NCBI RefSeq assembly: GCF_003096355.1
Contig: NZ_QEKI01000001.1
Span: 558,001-622,000 of the forward strand
DNA length: 64,000 nucleotides
Direction of reading: 5' to 3'
From: Pontibacter virosus
Lineage (GTDB): Bacteria; Bacteroidota; Bacteroidia; Cytophagales; Hymenobacteraceae
In this document: piece by piece, positions 15,639 through 23,556 of the stretch
Layout of the letters: each line of letters opens with the position of its first letter
Position numbering within the stretch: position 1 is the stretch's first letter
The notes under the pieces: model-generated
What the model was told of the DNA's origin: nothing
What the model saw: only the letters and a program-made list of their open reading frames with translations
The model's database searches: none
Position numbers and translations under genes: made by a program

Positions 15639-16667
15639 ATGGTTGAGAATATACAGAGAGTAGCACAAGAGATAGAGGCCGCGCAGCTTGGGAGCGCTGC
15701 CGAGTTGGAGCAATTCAGAATCGCTTACATTGGCCGCAAAGGCGCTATTGCCGCCCTTTTTGATGACCTGAAATCTGTGGCGCCGGAGCAGCGCCGCCAG
15801 GTGGGTCAGGAGCTGAACCAGCTCAAAAACCGTGCACAGGCCCGCTTCGACGACGCGCAGGAGCAACTGGCTAATGCCAAGGCAGGCTCTGAAGCCGAGA
15901 ACGCTTTTGATTTTTCGCTACCTCCTATACCTAACACACTGGGCACCCGTCACCCACTTTCGCTGGTGCGCGCCGAGATCGTACGCATCTTCGAGCGCAT
16001 CGGCTTCAACGTGGCCGACGGTCCGGAGATCGAGGACGACTGGCATAACTTCACGGCCCTGAACTTCCCGGAGAACCACCCGGCCCGTGAAATGCAGGAC
16101 ACCTTCTTTTTAAGCGAAGACCGCGACAAACTCCTCCGCACCCATACCTCCAACGTGCAGGTGCGTCTGATGGAAAACAACCAGCCGCCGCTGCGCAGCA
16201 TCATGCCGGGCCGCGTGTACCGCAACGAGGCCATCTCGGCCCGTGCGCACATGGTGTTTCAGCAGGTAGAGGGCCTGTACGTGAACAAAGGCGTAAGCTT
16301 CAAAGACCTGAAAGAAACCCTGTATTACTTTGCCAAAGAGATGTTCGGGCAGGAGACCAAGATCCGTTTCCGTCCGTCGTTCTTCCCCTTCACAGAACCG
16401 AGCGCCGAGATCGACATTTCGTGCCTGATCTGCAAAGGCGAAGGCTGCAACATCTGTAAGCAGTCGGGTTGGGTAGAGATTGGTGGCGCAGGCATGGTTG
16501 ACCCGAACGTGCTCAGTAACTGCGGCATCGATCCGGAGGTATACTCCGGTTTCGCTTTCGGCATGGGTATCGAGCGCATCACCATGCTCCGCTACCAGAT
16601 CCGCGATCTGCGCCTGTTCACCGAAAACGACGTACGCTTCCTGCGGCAGTTTAAAGGAGTGTTGTAA
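15639..16667 (+). CDS. pheS: Phenylalanyl-tRNA synthetase alpha subunit
   Basis: A 342-residue protein, normal length for PheS. The N-terminal coiled coil (Gly-Arg-Lys-Gly near 36) is followed by the class II catalytic core: His-Pro-Leu-Ser near 107, Gly-Pro-Glu-Ile-Glu motif, the Asp-Thr-Phe/Phe-Leu region, Val-Phe-Gln-Gln-Val-Glu-Gly and the C-terminal Gly-x-Gly-x-Glu-Arg motif 3. It charges tRNA-Phe together with PheT, which is not in this window. The Met at 15639 is chosen because family alignment and the promoter box both point to it. Confidence 0.96.
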   Translation: MVENIQRVAQEIEAAQLGSAAELEQFRIAYIGRKGAIAALFDDLKSVAPEQRRQVGQELNQLKNRAQARFDDAQEQLANAKAGSEAENAFDFSLPPIPNTLGTRHPLSLVRAEIVRIFERIGFNVADGPEIEDDWHNFTALNFPENHPAREMQDTFFLSEDRDKLLRTHTSNVQVRLMENNQPPLRSIMPGRVYRNEAISARAHMVFQQVEGLYVNKGVSFKDLKETLYYFAKEMFGQETKIRFRPSFFPFTEPSAEIDISCLICKGEGCNICKQSGWVEIGGAGMVDPNVLSNCGIDPEVYSGFAFGMGIERITMLRYQIRDLRLFTENDVRFLRQFKGVL

Positions 16668-16668
16668 A

Positions 16669-16793
16669 TTGTTGAATTGCTGCATTGTTAAATTGTTGGG
16701 CTTTGCCAATAGCTTATTTTCAGGTATAGCACAGCCAATCAACAATTTAACTTTATAACAATTTAACCATTCAACCATTTAGCAATTCAACAA
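16669..16793. repeat. AT-rich inverted repeat between pheS and the dehydrogenase gene
   Basis: Thirteen-base arms TTGTTGAATTGCT (16669-16681) and its complement (16781-16793) enclose several degenerate copies of AATTGTTAAATTGTTG on both strands and one CAGGTATAGC motif. The right arm ends at the downstream ATG, so it could affect translation start. A similar sequence recurs near 36411-36434. Confidence 0.6.
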
Positions 16794-17651
16794 ATGAACT
16801 TCGAGGCGATTAAAACCATAGGTATAATAGGTGCGGGCACCATGGGCCAAGGTATTGCGCAGATATGTGCGCAGGCCGGGTATAAGACCATCCTGTTCGA
16901 CATCAATACGCAGGTGCTCAAAAAAGCCGAAGCCACTACCATAAAGAACCTCGATAAAGGGATAGAGCGCGGCAAACTGACCGAGGCTGAGAAACAGACC
17001 GCTCTGGCGAACTTAACCTATACCGGCGATACGCTGCAGCTGAGCTGCGACGTTATCATTGAAGCCGTGGTAGAGCGCCTGGAGGTGAAGCAGAGCATTT
17101 TCAAGGACCTGGATGCGGTGAACACGCCGGATACTATTTTCGCCTCCAACACCTCGTCTATACCTATCACGCGCATTGCGGCAGGTATACCGCATCCGGA
17201 GCGGGTGGTGGGCATGCACTTCTTCAATCCGGCCCACATCATGAAGCTGGTGGAGGTGATCTCAGGAGCCGCCACGTCGCCGGAAGTAGCCGAGACGATA
17301 AAACAACTGGCTTTAAAATTGGACAAGAAGCCGGTGATGGCCAAAGACGCACCGGGCTTTATCGTGAACCGGGTGGCCCGTCACTTCTATGTAGAGGGGC
17401 TCAAGCTGCTCGAAGAAGGGGTGGCCGACGCCAAAGGGATAGACCGACTCATGCAGGCCAGTGGCTTCAAGATGGGACCTTTCGAACTGATGGACCTCAT
17501 CGGCGTAGACACCAATTATTCTGTTACTTCCTCTATGTTTGAGGCTTTCCATTATGACCCGAAATTCAGACCGAGCCGCATACAGCAGCAGAAAGTGGAC
17601 GCCGGCTACCACGGCCGCAAGTCTGGCAAAGGCTTCTACGACTATCAGTAA
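16794..17651 (+). CDS. 3-hydroxybutyryl-CoA / 3-hydroxyacyl-CoA dehydrogenase
   Basis: A 285-residue cytosolic dehydrogenase. The N-terminal NAD site is Gly-Ile-Ile-Gly-Ala-Gly-Thr-Met-Gly-Gln-Gly; Ala-Ser-Asn-Thr-Ser-Ser and Gly-Met-His-Phe-Phe-Asn-Pro carry the conserved Ser and catalytic His; the C-terminal 3HCDH domain has Asp-Ala-Pro-Gly-Phe-Ile-Val-Asn-Arg and ends Gly-Lys-Gly-Phe-Tyr-Asp-Tyr. Length matches single-function Hbd/PaaH enzymes, not the fused FadB. It oxidises or reduces short acyl-CoA in beta-oxidation or butanoate routes. A lipoprotein frame overlaps its 3' end. Confidence 0.93.
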   Translation: MNFEAIKTIGIIGAGTMGQGIAQICAQAGYKTILFDINTQVLKKAEATTIKNLDKGIERGKLTEAEKQTALANLTYTGDTLQLSCDVIIEAVVERLEVKQSIFKDLDAVNTPDTIFASNTSSIPITRIAAGIPHPERVVGMHFFNPAHIMKLVEVISGAATSPEVAETIKQLALKLDKKPVMAKDAPGFIVNRVARHFYVEGLKLLEEGVADAKGIDRLMQASGFKMGPFELMDLIGVDTNYSVTSSMFEAFHYDPKFRPSRIQQQKVDAGYHGRKSGKGFYDYQ

Positions 17652-18063
17652 GCTCCTCTGCCTGCTGGCATTGGTACTGCTTGCCTCCTGTGGTAGCGAC
17701 AACCAGGGCCCGGGCATACCGAATGTACCGGTGAGCGAGCAGATAAACGTGAACAGCCAATTGTACACCCGCCTGCGCCAGGATGGGGGCTACGTATACC
17801 TGAACTCTGGCTACAAAGGCATCATCGTGGTCCGGCAGAACGCCAACCTATACCTGGCTTTTGAACGCGCCTGTCCCTACGACCCGACTGCGAGTGCACC
17901 CTGTGGCCAGGTAGAAGCAGACCAGTCTAACCTGTTTATGGTAGACACCTGCTGCGGATCGCAGTTCAATTTTCAGGGTGGTGTAATGGCGGGTCCTGCC
18001 GTGTACGGACTCAGGCAATACCGCACCGCGCTAAACGGCTCTCTGCTCTCCATTTTTAATTGA
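17539..18063 (+). CDS. Rieske-like lipoprotein, start uncertain
   Basis: The frame stops at 18063. A perfect lipoprotein signal (Ser-Lys-Leu-Leu-Cys-Leu-Leu-Ala-Leu...Ala-Ser-Cys) lies at 17644-17691, straddling the stop of the dehydrogenase gene, but no ATG, GTG or TTG precedes it closely. The nearest ATGs, 17539 and 17554, lie deep in the dehydrogenase and would add over 30 odd residues; CTG at 17623 or ATC at 17644 are possible rare starts. The mature domain looks like a Rieske fold, but the usual Cys-x-His and Cys-x-x-His are Cys-Pro-Tyr and Cys-Cys-Gly-Ser, so it likely has no iron-sulfur cluster of the normal kind. Confidence 0.65.
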   Translation: MRLSIMTRNSDRAAYSSRKWTPATTAASLAKASTTISKLLCLLALVLLASCGSDNQGPGIPNVPVSEQINVNSQLYTRLRQDGGYVYLNSGYKGIIVVRQNANLYLAFERACPYDPTASAPCGQVEADQSNLFMVDTCCGSQFNFQGGVMAGPAVYGLRQYRTALNGSLLSIFN

Positions 18064-18196
18064 AATTTTCAGATTGATTCACAACCATTTACAATTCACT
18101 CAAAATATTTTTTAGCCCAGCACTTGCGTAGTAAGCTTCGGCGCCGTAATATTGCACCATCATTCGACGGTAGAGGCCGTCACTGAACATAAACAT

Positions 18197-18270
18197 TCCT
18201 CCTTAGCTCAGTTGGTTAGAGCACCTGACTGTTAATCAGGGGGTCCCTGGTTCGAGCCCAGGAGGGGGAG
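18197..18270 (+). tRNA. tRNA-Asn (anticodon GTT)
   Basis: A full cloverleaf: acceptor TCCTCCT with AGGGGGA, D arm with AGCTCAGTTGGTTAGAGC, anticodon stem CCTGA/TCAGG around the loop CTGTTAA, and T arm CCTGG-TTCGAGC-CCAGG. The discriminator is G70; CCA is not encoded (CAA follows). No other tRNA is adjacent. A terminator follows. Confidence 0.97.
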
Positions 18271-18271
18271 C

Positions 18272-18301
18272 AAAAAGCCACTCAATCGAGTGGCTTTTTT
18301 G
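18272..18301 (+). terminator. Terminator of the tRNA-Asn transcript
   Basis: Stem AGCCACTC / GAGTGGCT with the loop AATC, flanked by A and T tracts. Confidence 0.88.
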
Positions 18302-18472
18302 TTTTATACCCTTTCGGTTGACTATCCCTACGACTTGTTACCTCCCAAAAGCCAACCTTTTCCCTGAAAAGTAAGTATCTGATATATATATGACAAGTTC
18401 GTCATATTAACCGCGGCTGCGCACTTTATAAGTGCCCATTGTGCTGTGCTACAACTTAAACTAAATAAGACT

Positions 18473-18643
18473 ATGAAGAATATAAGAGCATACTTATCCG
18501 TATTATTCGTCCTGATGGCGGTTACGCTGAGCAGCTGCGAACTAATAGGAGACATTTTTGAGGCGGGCATGTGGACCGCGCTGATCATCATCGTTCTGAT
18601 CGTAGCCCTGGTAGGCTGGCTGTTTAGCCGATTCAGACGATAA
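18473..18643 (+). CDS. Small lipoprotein with one membrane helix
   Basis: A 56-residue protein: a lipobox signal ending Leu-Ser-Ser-Cys (Cys22), a short acidic piece, then a second hydrophobic helix (about 31-50) and the basic end Ser-Arg-Phe-Arg-Arg. Similar tiny proteins are common in Bacteroidota and have no known role. The frame is open from 18446, but Met at 18473 begins the natural signal. It is flanked by hairpins and stands alone. Confidence 0.75.
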   Translation: MKNIRAYLSVLFVLMAVTLSSCELIGDIFEAGMWTALIIIVLIVALVGWLFSRFRR

Positions 18644-18664
18644 GCTTAATGCCTAACACAAAAG

Positions 18665-18692
18665 AAAAGGGAGCCAAATGGCTCCCTTTTTG
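18665..18692. terminator. Terminator between small lipoprotein and hydroxylase genes
   Basis: An 11-pair stem AAAAGGGAGCC / GGCTCCCTTTT with loop AAAT and T tracts on both sides; it serves the convergent pair. Confidence 0.88.
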
Positions 18693-18706
18693 ATTTTATG
18701 CTCTCT

Positions 18707-19321
18707 TTATTTTGCGTTTGTGCGTTTCGGCATGGTGCCCAGTATGTAGTCCCAGAGCGGAGACGATACGCCATAGGCCACGTTCGGGTCCTTGTAGTGG
18801 TGAATGCTATGGTGGATCCAGAGTTGCTTCAGAAAGTTCTTGGGCGGCGCATAGGCGTGCACCGCATAGTGCACAAACAGGTATAGCGCATAGCCAAACA
18901 GCATACCGGCTACCACCCCGAACACAAACTGGCCGAAGATCAACTTAAACACAAAGAAAAGGAACGAAGCGATGAACAAGCTCACGATCGGAGGCATGGC
19001 CAGGCGCTCTTTGTCCTTGGGGAACTCGTGGTGGTTGCCATGGAAGGTATACTGGATGCGTTCCTTCATAGGCGTGTCGGTATCCATATGGAATACGAAA
19101 CGGTGTGCACAGTACTCGATCAGCGAGAAGATAAGCCAGCCCAGCAGAAAGAAGCTGATCGCCTCCAGCACGTTGATGAAGCTGTACGTGATCCCATAAT
19201 AAATCAACCCGATGGCGATGACAATAAAGATGGAAATAGGTAGTGCGATGTGTGTACGTGTCAGTCTTTCCAGCACAGGGTTCTGGAATATCTGCGCTTG
19301 TCCTTTGTGATTGGGTTTCAT
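18707..19321 (-). CDS. Fatty acid hydroxylase superfamily protein
   Basis: A 204-residue membrane protein with four hydrophobic segments and the histidine clusters of di-iron sterol desaturases/hydroxylases: His-Arg-Phe-Val-Phe-His, His-Gly-Asn-His-His, His-Tyr-Ala-Val-His and His-His-Ser-Ile-His-His-Tyr. This spacing matches fatty acid 2-hydroxylases (FAH/Scs7-like), which in Bacteroidota would act on sphingolipid or lipid A acyl chains. The substrate is inferred. It is a single gene with its own promoter box. Confidence 0.88.
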   Translation of the reverse strand: MKPNHKGQAQIFQNPVLERLTRTHIALPISIFIVIAIGLIYYGITYSFINVLEAISFFLLGWLIFSLIEYCAHRFVFHMDTDTPMKERIQYTFHGNHHEFPKDKERLAMPPIVSLFIASFLFFVFKLIFGQFVFGVVAGMLFGYALYLFVHYAVHAYAPPKNFLKQLWIHHSIHHYKDPNVAYGVSSPLWDYILGTMPKRTNAK

Positions 19322-19353
19322 AGTCAGGTTTTGCTAAAAACGGATTTTAACTG

Positions 19354-19361
19354 CAAAATTA
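19354..19361 (-). promoter_or_regulatory. Promoter -7 box TAATTTTG of the hydroxylase gene
   Basis: Minus-strand TAnnTTTG match 33 bases before the ATG at 19321. No clear -33 element. Confidence 0.45.
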
Positions 19362-19428
19362 GTTAAATATTAGGTATACCGTATGTATTTATCCGCTGCA
19401 ATACACAAGCGGTAACGAGAAGATTTTG

Positions 19429-19944
19429 TTATGGTTTAACTAACGATTCTAACCGTTCAATGTTATACCTTTTTCCCGATAGCGTATACCTGGCCTGCCT
19501 GTAATAGGCAATGCGTTCAGCTAATGTTTTGACAATGAAATCCTTTAGCTCGGCTTCATTTTTCTGAGCCAGCAGAGGCCGCTGGCTTAAATCTGTTAAA
19601 AGTAACCGCTTGGCAAGTTCCTCGGCTGGCGCATCCAGAAAAATGCTGATGCCATGCTGGTTAATAAAATTCATGTTGTCGAAGAAACAGGGAGTGCCGC
19701 CGCCAGTAGCAACCACTGCTTGCTCAAATTCCTGCACCACTGCCTCCAGCGCCTGCCGTTCTTTCTGCCGGAACAGTTCCTGCCCTCCTGCCTCAAACAG
19801 TTGCGCAATGCTGTGGCCTTCCCTATGCTCAATGTACTCGTCGAGGTCTACAAAGGCATAGCCGAGCCGCTCAGCCAGCTGCCTGCCCAGTGTGGTCTTG
19901 CCGGCCCCCATCATACCGATCAGGAAAATGCGCTGTGTGTTCAA
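19429..19944 (-). CDS. aroK: Shikimate kinase
   Basis: A 171-residue kinase of normal length. The Walker A loop is Gly-Met-Met-Gly-Ala-Gly-Lys-Thr-Thr (10-18); the shikimate site shows Asp-Leu-Asp and Arg-x-x-Glu; Gly-Gly-Gly-Thr-Pro is the Walker B-like loop; Arg-Pro-Leu lies in the lid. It phosphorylates shikimate in aromatic amino acid synthesis. It lies 21 bases downstream of the DoxX/MauE-like gene and probably shares its transcript. Confidence 0.95.
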   Translation of the reverse strand: MNTQRIFLIGMMGAGKTTLGRQLAERLGYAFVDLDEYIEHREGHSIAQLFEAGGQELFRQKERQALEAVVQEFEQAVVATGGGTPCFFDNMNFINQHGISIFLDAPAEELAKRLLLTDLSQRPLLAQKNEAELKDFIVKTLAERIAYYRQARYTLSGKRYNIERLESLVKP

Positions 19945-19965
19945 AGTTAAGGTATAGCTTTTCTC

Positions 19966-21057
19966 TTAGAGCAAACTCACCAACTCCGACACTTCAGGTG
20001 TGTCGTTGTGGTGCCACAGGCCTTTTACGGTGCCGTCCTGCAGCAGCATGGTGCCGGGGTTGGAGCGCATCATGGTTTTGAGCACCGTGCCGTCGCCGAA
20101 GTAGTACGGAGCGGCCAAACCAACCTCGTGGCGGAAAGCCTCAAACTCCTGTCGGCCGGACGAGGTGATAATCACCGGTGTTATACCTTGCTGTTCAGCC
20201 TCCTGCACCAGTTTGCTTATCTTATCGATGTTGCTGCGGTTGGCTTTCTCTACACTATGCACGATTACCAGCAGTTTGTTGCCGCTCAGGATCTCCTGCG
20301 TGAAATCGCCCTGGTCGTTCCACACGTTAAAGTCGGTAATCTTCGGGCCATCCTCCGGGTTCACGGCCACCATCTCCTTGAAGGTGTAGGCCTCGTCCAT
20401 CGGATACTCCTCAAACTCTTCCTCCTGGCCGTCTTTCACCATTACATACTTGTAGCGCAGCGGTGCCGAGGGCTTCATCAGAGCCGGAATGTTGTTGCCT
20501 ATCTTATAGGCGCGGAAGTCGACATAAGGCAGGTGCTCGTAGGCGTACCAGCCAATGCCTACCGATATCAAGGCGGTGAGCGCTGTTACGGCCGCTCCTA
20601 CTTTGGACTGCACCAGCGGCTGTAAATGCCTGCGGTAAAGCAGCAGCCAAACGATCATCACCAGCAGCACAATATCTTTGGTGAACGACTCCCATGGTGT
20701 GAGTTTAATGGCATCGCCGAAGCAGCCGCAGTCGGTTACTTTGTTGAAGTAGGCCGAGTAGAAGGTCAGGAAGGTGAAGAACACGATCATGGCCAGCAGC
20801 AGCCACAGCACTTCTTTCAGTTTCCAGCGAATAAGCAGGGCCACCCCAAGCACGATCTCGGCCGCACTCAGGAAGATGGACAGAAACAGCGCCGCCGGCA
20901 CCAGCGACAAAAACACAGGAGAAATATCATGGGCGAATACCTCGAAGTACTCCTCCAGTTTGATAGCCGTGCCCACCGGGTCGTTAATCTTGATCAGCCC
21001 CGAGAAGATGAACAGCACCCCTACAAAGAGCCAGAAAAATTTGGTGATGTATTTCAT
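19966..21057 (-). CDS. DoxX/MauE-like membrane protein with thioredoxin-like C-terminus (BT_3928 type)
   Basis: A 363-residue protein. Residues 1-150 hold four hydrophobic segments of the DoxX/MauE type, with Phe-Ser-Gly-Leu-Ile-Lys-Ile-Asn-Asp-Pro-Val-Gly-Thr near the first helix and Asp-Cys-Gly-Cys-Phe-Gly-Asp near 112, a redox-like Cys-x-Cys. A fifth segment (about 155-173) leads to a periplasmic thioredoxin-like domain without a CxxC. This build is the Bacteroidota BT_3928 family. A role in electron transfer or disulfide chemistry is inferred from MauE relatives. Confidence 0.8.
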   Translation of the reverse strand: MKYITKFFWLFVGVLFIFSGLIKINDPVGTAIKLEEYFEVFAHDISPVFLSLVPAALFLSIFLSAAEIVLGVALLIRWKLKEVLWLLLAMIVFFTFLTFYSAYFNKVTDCGCFGDAIKLTPWESFTKDIVLLVMIVWLLLYRRHLQPLVQSKVGAAVTALTALISVGIGWYAYEHLPYVDFRAYKIGNNIPALMKPSAPLRYKYVMVKDGQEEEFEEYPMDEAYTFKEMVAVNPEDGPKITDFNVWNDQGDFTQEILSGNKLLVIVHSVEKANRSNIDKISKLVQEAEQQGITPVIITSSGRQEFEAFRHEVGLAAPYYFGDGTVLKTMMRSNPGTMLLQDGTVKGLWHHNDTPEVSELVSLL

Positions 21058-21075
21058 GATTGACCTCCCCCCTGT

Positions 21076-21097
21076 CCCCTCCTAAAAACAGGAGGGG
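21076..21097. repeat. Small GC hairpin
   Basis: Stem CCCCTCCT / AGGAGGGG around AAAAAC. There is no T tract on either strand in the right place, so it is a weak terminator at best for the hydrolase gene upstream. Confidence 0.5.
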
Positions 21098-21160
21098 GTG
21101 GGAATTATGTTTGTGGTTTTTAGTAAAAGTATCGGCCTAGCTAATGCAAGTTTATGTGCA

Positions 21161-21994
21161 TTAGATCTTGTTACCGTTTATTGCTTTTTGTTTTTGGGTG
21201 AACTTGGTTAGTTCGTTTATATACAAATCACCGAAGCTGTCTTGGGTCATTGTTATAAAGCCTTCAGTATGATTACCGCTATGTGTTAAGGTTGCTCTGT
21301 TATTCCTTTGCTGGGCAATCTTAATACTGTCTTCTATTGTAGTGAATTTATCTTTCTCACCCGCCACGAGTAGCATATTGCACTTTATTTTTTTCAACTT
21401 AGCGCTATACCTGTCGGCACCCTTCGGCAGGACAATATCCCTGTCTTTCAACAACTTTATTTTTGAAGCATAAGTGTTAGGTTCATAGACGTATCCTTCT
21501 CCTATCAAAAAGTCAACTTTCTCGTCCTGCAGGGCAAGCGTCGCGACGATTGTTCCCATCGAGAATGCCAGCACTCCTGTTTTATTCCCCTTGATGTTCT
21601 TTTTTGTCCACCCCAACACAGCTACTAGGTCGGTGGCAAACTCATTGTAGTAGAGGTTAAGTGGGTTAATTTCAAAGTCAGAGCTTTTTCCAAACCCCCT
21701 ATAATCATAGGCTACCACAGTGAAGCCATTATCTGTGAGAGCTTTGATATGGTAGAGCCAATAGGACATGTTGCCGCTATCAGCATAAGTCAACACCAAA
21801 GTGATCTTCTTGTCTTTGCCCGCAGTTGGCTTAATTACCCATGTGTTGATGGAGTAACCATCCATGGTTTTGATCCTCAGCTGCTCATAACTCATTCCCA
21901 GACTGTCTGGCGTAGTTACATATTCTCTGACTGGTTTTATTGCATAGCAGTCGAAGGAAAACAGTAAGAAAAAAACTAATAGTATATTTTTCAT
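21161..21994 (-). CDS. Alpha/beta hydrolase, secreted
   Basis: A 277-residue hydrolase with a signal peptide (about 1-18, ending Tyr-Ala). The fold is marked by Asp-Tyr-Arg-Gly-Phe-Gly-Lys-Ser (oxyanion side), the nucleophile elbow Ala-Phe-Ser-Met-Gly (Ala replaces the first Gly of GxSxG), an acid in Gly-Glu-Lys-Asp-Lys-Phe and the last His in Ser-Gly-Asn-His. Substrate unknown. The gene is visibly richer in A and T than its neighbours, which may mean recent transfer. It has no operon partner. Confidence 0.82.
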   Translation of the reverse strand: MKNILLVFFLLFSFDCYAIKPVREYVTTPDSLGMSYEQLRIKTMDGYSINTWVIKPTAGKDKKITLVLTYADSGNMSYWLYHIKALTDNGFTVVAYDYRGFGKSSDFEINPLNLYYNEFATDLVAVLGWTKKNIKGNKTGVLAFSMGTIVATLALQDEKVDFLIGEGYVYEPNTYASKIKLLKDRDIVLPKGADRYSAKLKKIKCNMLLVAGEKDKFTTIEDSIKIAQQRNNRATLTHSGNHTEGFITMTQDSFGDLYINELTKFTQKQKAINGNKI

Positions 21995-22101
21995 TATATG
22001 CTTTTTAGTAAAGTCTCTCCTGTTAATTAAACAGCTCTAACCAATAAAGCTCCAGATCTCTCCCAAAGGTCGAGATGACATGTTTGTATTTAGCTTATAC
22101 C

Positions 22102-22656
22102 TTACTTCACCTTCTCCGCAAAGCCCGACTTGATCAGCGCGAACACAGCATAGTTGATCATATCGCGGTAATTGGCTTCTACACCCTCAGAAATCAGGGT
22201 ATGGCCTTCGTTGTCTTCGATCTGCTTGGTGCGGTAGAGCTTCATCAGGATGATGTCGGTGATGGAGCTCACGCGCATGTCGCGCCAGGCCTCGCCGTAA
22301 TCGTGGTTCTTGGCATTGAGCAGTTTGATGTTCTCCTCGATGTGGGCGGTATACATGCGCTCCACCTCCTCTGCCGAAAGCGTCAGTTCGTCGCTCTCCT
22401 GAAGGCCAAGCTGCATCAGGGCGATCACGCAGTAATTGATGATGCCCACAAACTCGTCGCGGATGTCGTCTTCCACCATTTGCTTCCCCTTCTCCTGAAT
22501 GGAGCGGATGCGCTGGGCCTTGATAAAGATCTGGTCGGTGATGGACGGCAAACGCAGCACGCGCCAGGCGGTGCCGTAATCTTTGGTCTTCTTGACGAAG
22601 GTGTCTTTGCAGCGGTTTACTACCTGATTATATTCCTGGAGTGTTTGACTAATCAA
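22102..22656 (-). CDS. DUF1599 protein
   Basis: A 184-residue protein made of two copies of one module: Phe-Val-Lys-Lys-Thr-Lys-Asp-Tyr-Gly-Thr-Ala-Trp with Ser-Ile-Thr-Asp-Gln-Ile, and later Asn-His-Asp-Tyr-Gly-Glu-Ala-Trp with Ser-Ile-Thr-Asp-Ile-Ile. That is the DUF1599 family, found in Bacteroidota beside folP. Function unknown. No ATG lies near the family start; TTG at 22656 fits best. The open frame continues far into antisense folP sequence, which is not coding. It is divergent from folP, 42 bases away. Confidence 0.85.
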   Translation of the reverse strand: MISQTLQEYNQVVNRCKDTFVKKTKDYGTAWRVLRLPSITDQIFIKAQRIRSIQEKGKQMVEDDIRDEFVGIINYCVIALMQLGLQESDELTLSAEEVERMYTAHIEENIKLLNAKNHDYGEAWRDMRVSSITDIILMKLYRTKQIEDNEGHTLISEGVEANYRDMINYAVFALIKSGFAEKVK

Positions 22657-22698
22657 CTTTTTAGCTTTAATTTTAAACGATTGACAGATACGCCAACA

Positions 22699-23556
22699 TT
22701 GGAATCGAAAGATAAGTTTTTTCGAAGGAAAAGCACACTTAACTGCCGCGGAAAAATCCTTTCGCTGGACACGCCGCTCGTCATGGGCATCCTCAACGTT
22801 ACCCCTGACTCCTTTTATGCGGGCAGTCGCCTCAGCTCTCTCGATGACGTGTTGCACCGCGCCGAAGCCATGCTGCGCGACGGCGCCGACATCCTTGACC
22901 TGGGAGGTTACTCTTCCCGACCGGGCGCTGCGGAGGTATCCGTAGCCGAAGAGTTGGACAGAGTTATACCTGCCGTGGAGGCGATTATGCAGCGTTTTCC
23001 AGAGGCTATTATTTCCGTGGATACTTTCCGGGCTGAAGTGGCAGAGGCAGGTATACAGGCGGGCGCATCTATCATCAACGACATTTCGGGCGGTACCCTC
23101 GACGAGGCCATGTTCGAAACCGTGGCGCGACTGCAGGTGCCGTACATCCTGATGCACATGCGCGGCACACCGCAGACCATGAGCAGCCTGACGGACTACA
23201 ACGATTTGGTGCTGGAGGTGATAGACGAGCTGCAGGTTAAAGTGGCGCAGCTGAAAAACCTGGGCGTGAACGACATCATACTGGACCCGGGTTTTGGTTT
23301 TGCCAAGACCGTGGACCAGAACTTTGAGCTAATGCGCCGCCTTGAGGAACTTCGCATACTCGAGCTGCCGTTACTAGTGGGAGTATCCCGTAAGTCCATG
23401 ACCTACAAATACCTTGGTATTGACCAATCTGAAGCACTGGCTGGCACAATAGCACTTAACACCATCGCGTTAACAAAAGGCGCCGACATTTTGCGGGTGC
23501 ACGACGTAAAAGAAACTAAACAGACTATCCAACTATACACGAAAGTAGCGCATTGA
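22699..23556 (+). CDS. folP: Dihydropteroate synthase
   Basis: A 285-residue enzyme joining a pterin diphosphate to p-aminobenzoate in folate synthesis. Motifs: Met-Gly-Ile-Leu-Asn-Val-Thr-Pro-Asp-Ser-Phe, Asp-Leu-Gly-Gly-Tyr-Ser-Ser-Arg-Pro-Gly, Ser-Val-Asp-Thr-Phe, Ile-Asn-Asp-Ile-Ser-Gly, Asp-Pro-Gly-Phe-Gly-Phe-Ala-Lys-Thr and a late Gly-Val-Ser-Arg-Lys-Ser. The start is TTG at 22699, which gives the family N-terminus; the open frame reaches further upstream through antisense DUF1599 sequence. The stop overlaps the TTG start of cdaA. Confidence 0.94.
   Translation: MESKDKFFRRKSTLNCRGKILSLDTPLVMGILNVTPDSFYAGSRLSSLDDVLHRAEAMLRDGADILDLGGYSSRPGAAEVSVAEELDRVIPAVEAIMQRFPEAIISVDTFRAEVAEAGIQAGASIINDISGGTLDEAMFETVARLQVPYILMHMRGTPQTMSSLTDYNDLVLEVIDELQVKVAQLKNLGVNDIILDPGFGFAKTVDQNFELMRRLEELRILELPLLVGVSRKSMTYKYLGIDQSEALAGTIALNTIALTKGADILRVHDVKETKQTIQLYTKVAH

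Noticed and set aside
22075..22698. N-terminal extension of the folP frame to 22075
   Set aside because: It is antisense to DUF1599; dihydropteroate synthases of this phylum start near the TTG at 22699.
22102..23157. 351-codon minus-strand frame joining DUF1599 with extra N-terminal sequence
   Set aside because: The extra part is antisense to folP and has no family match; the DUF1599 protein starts naturally near 22656.
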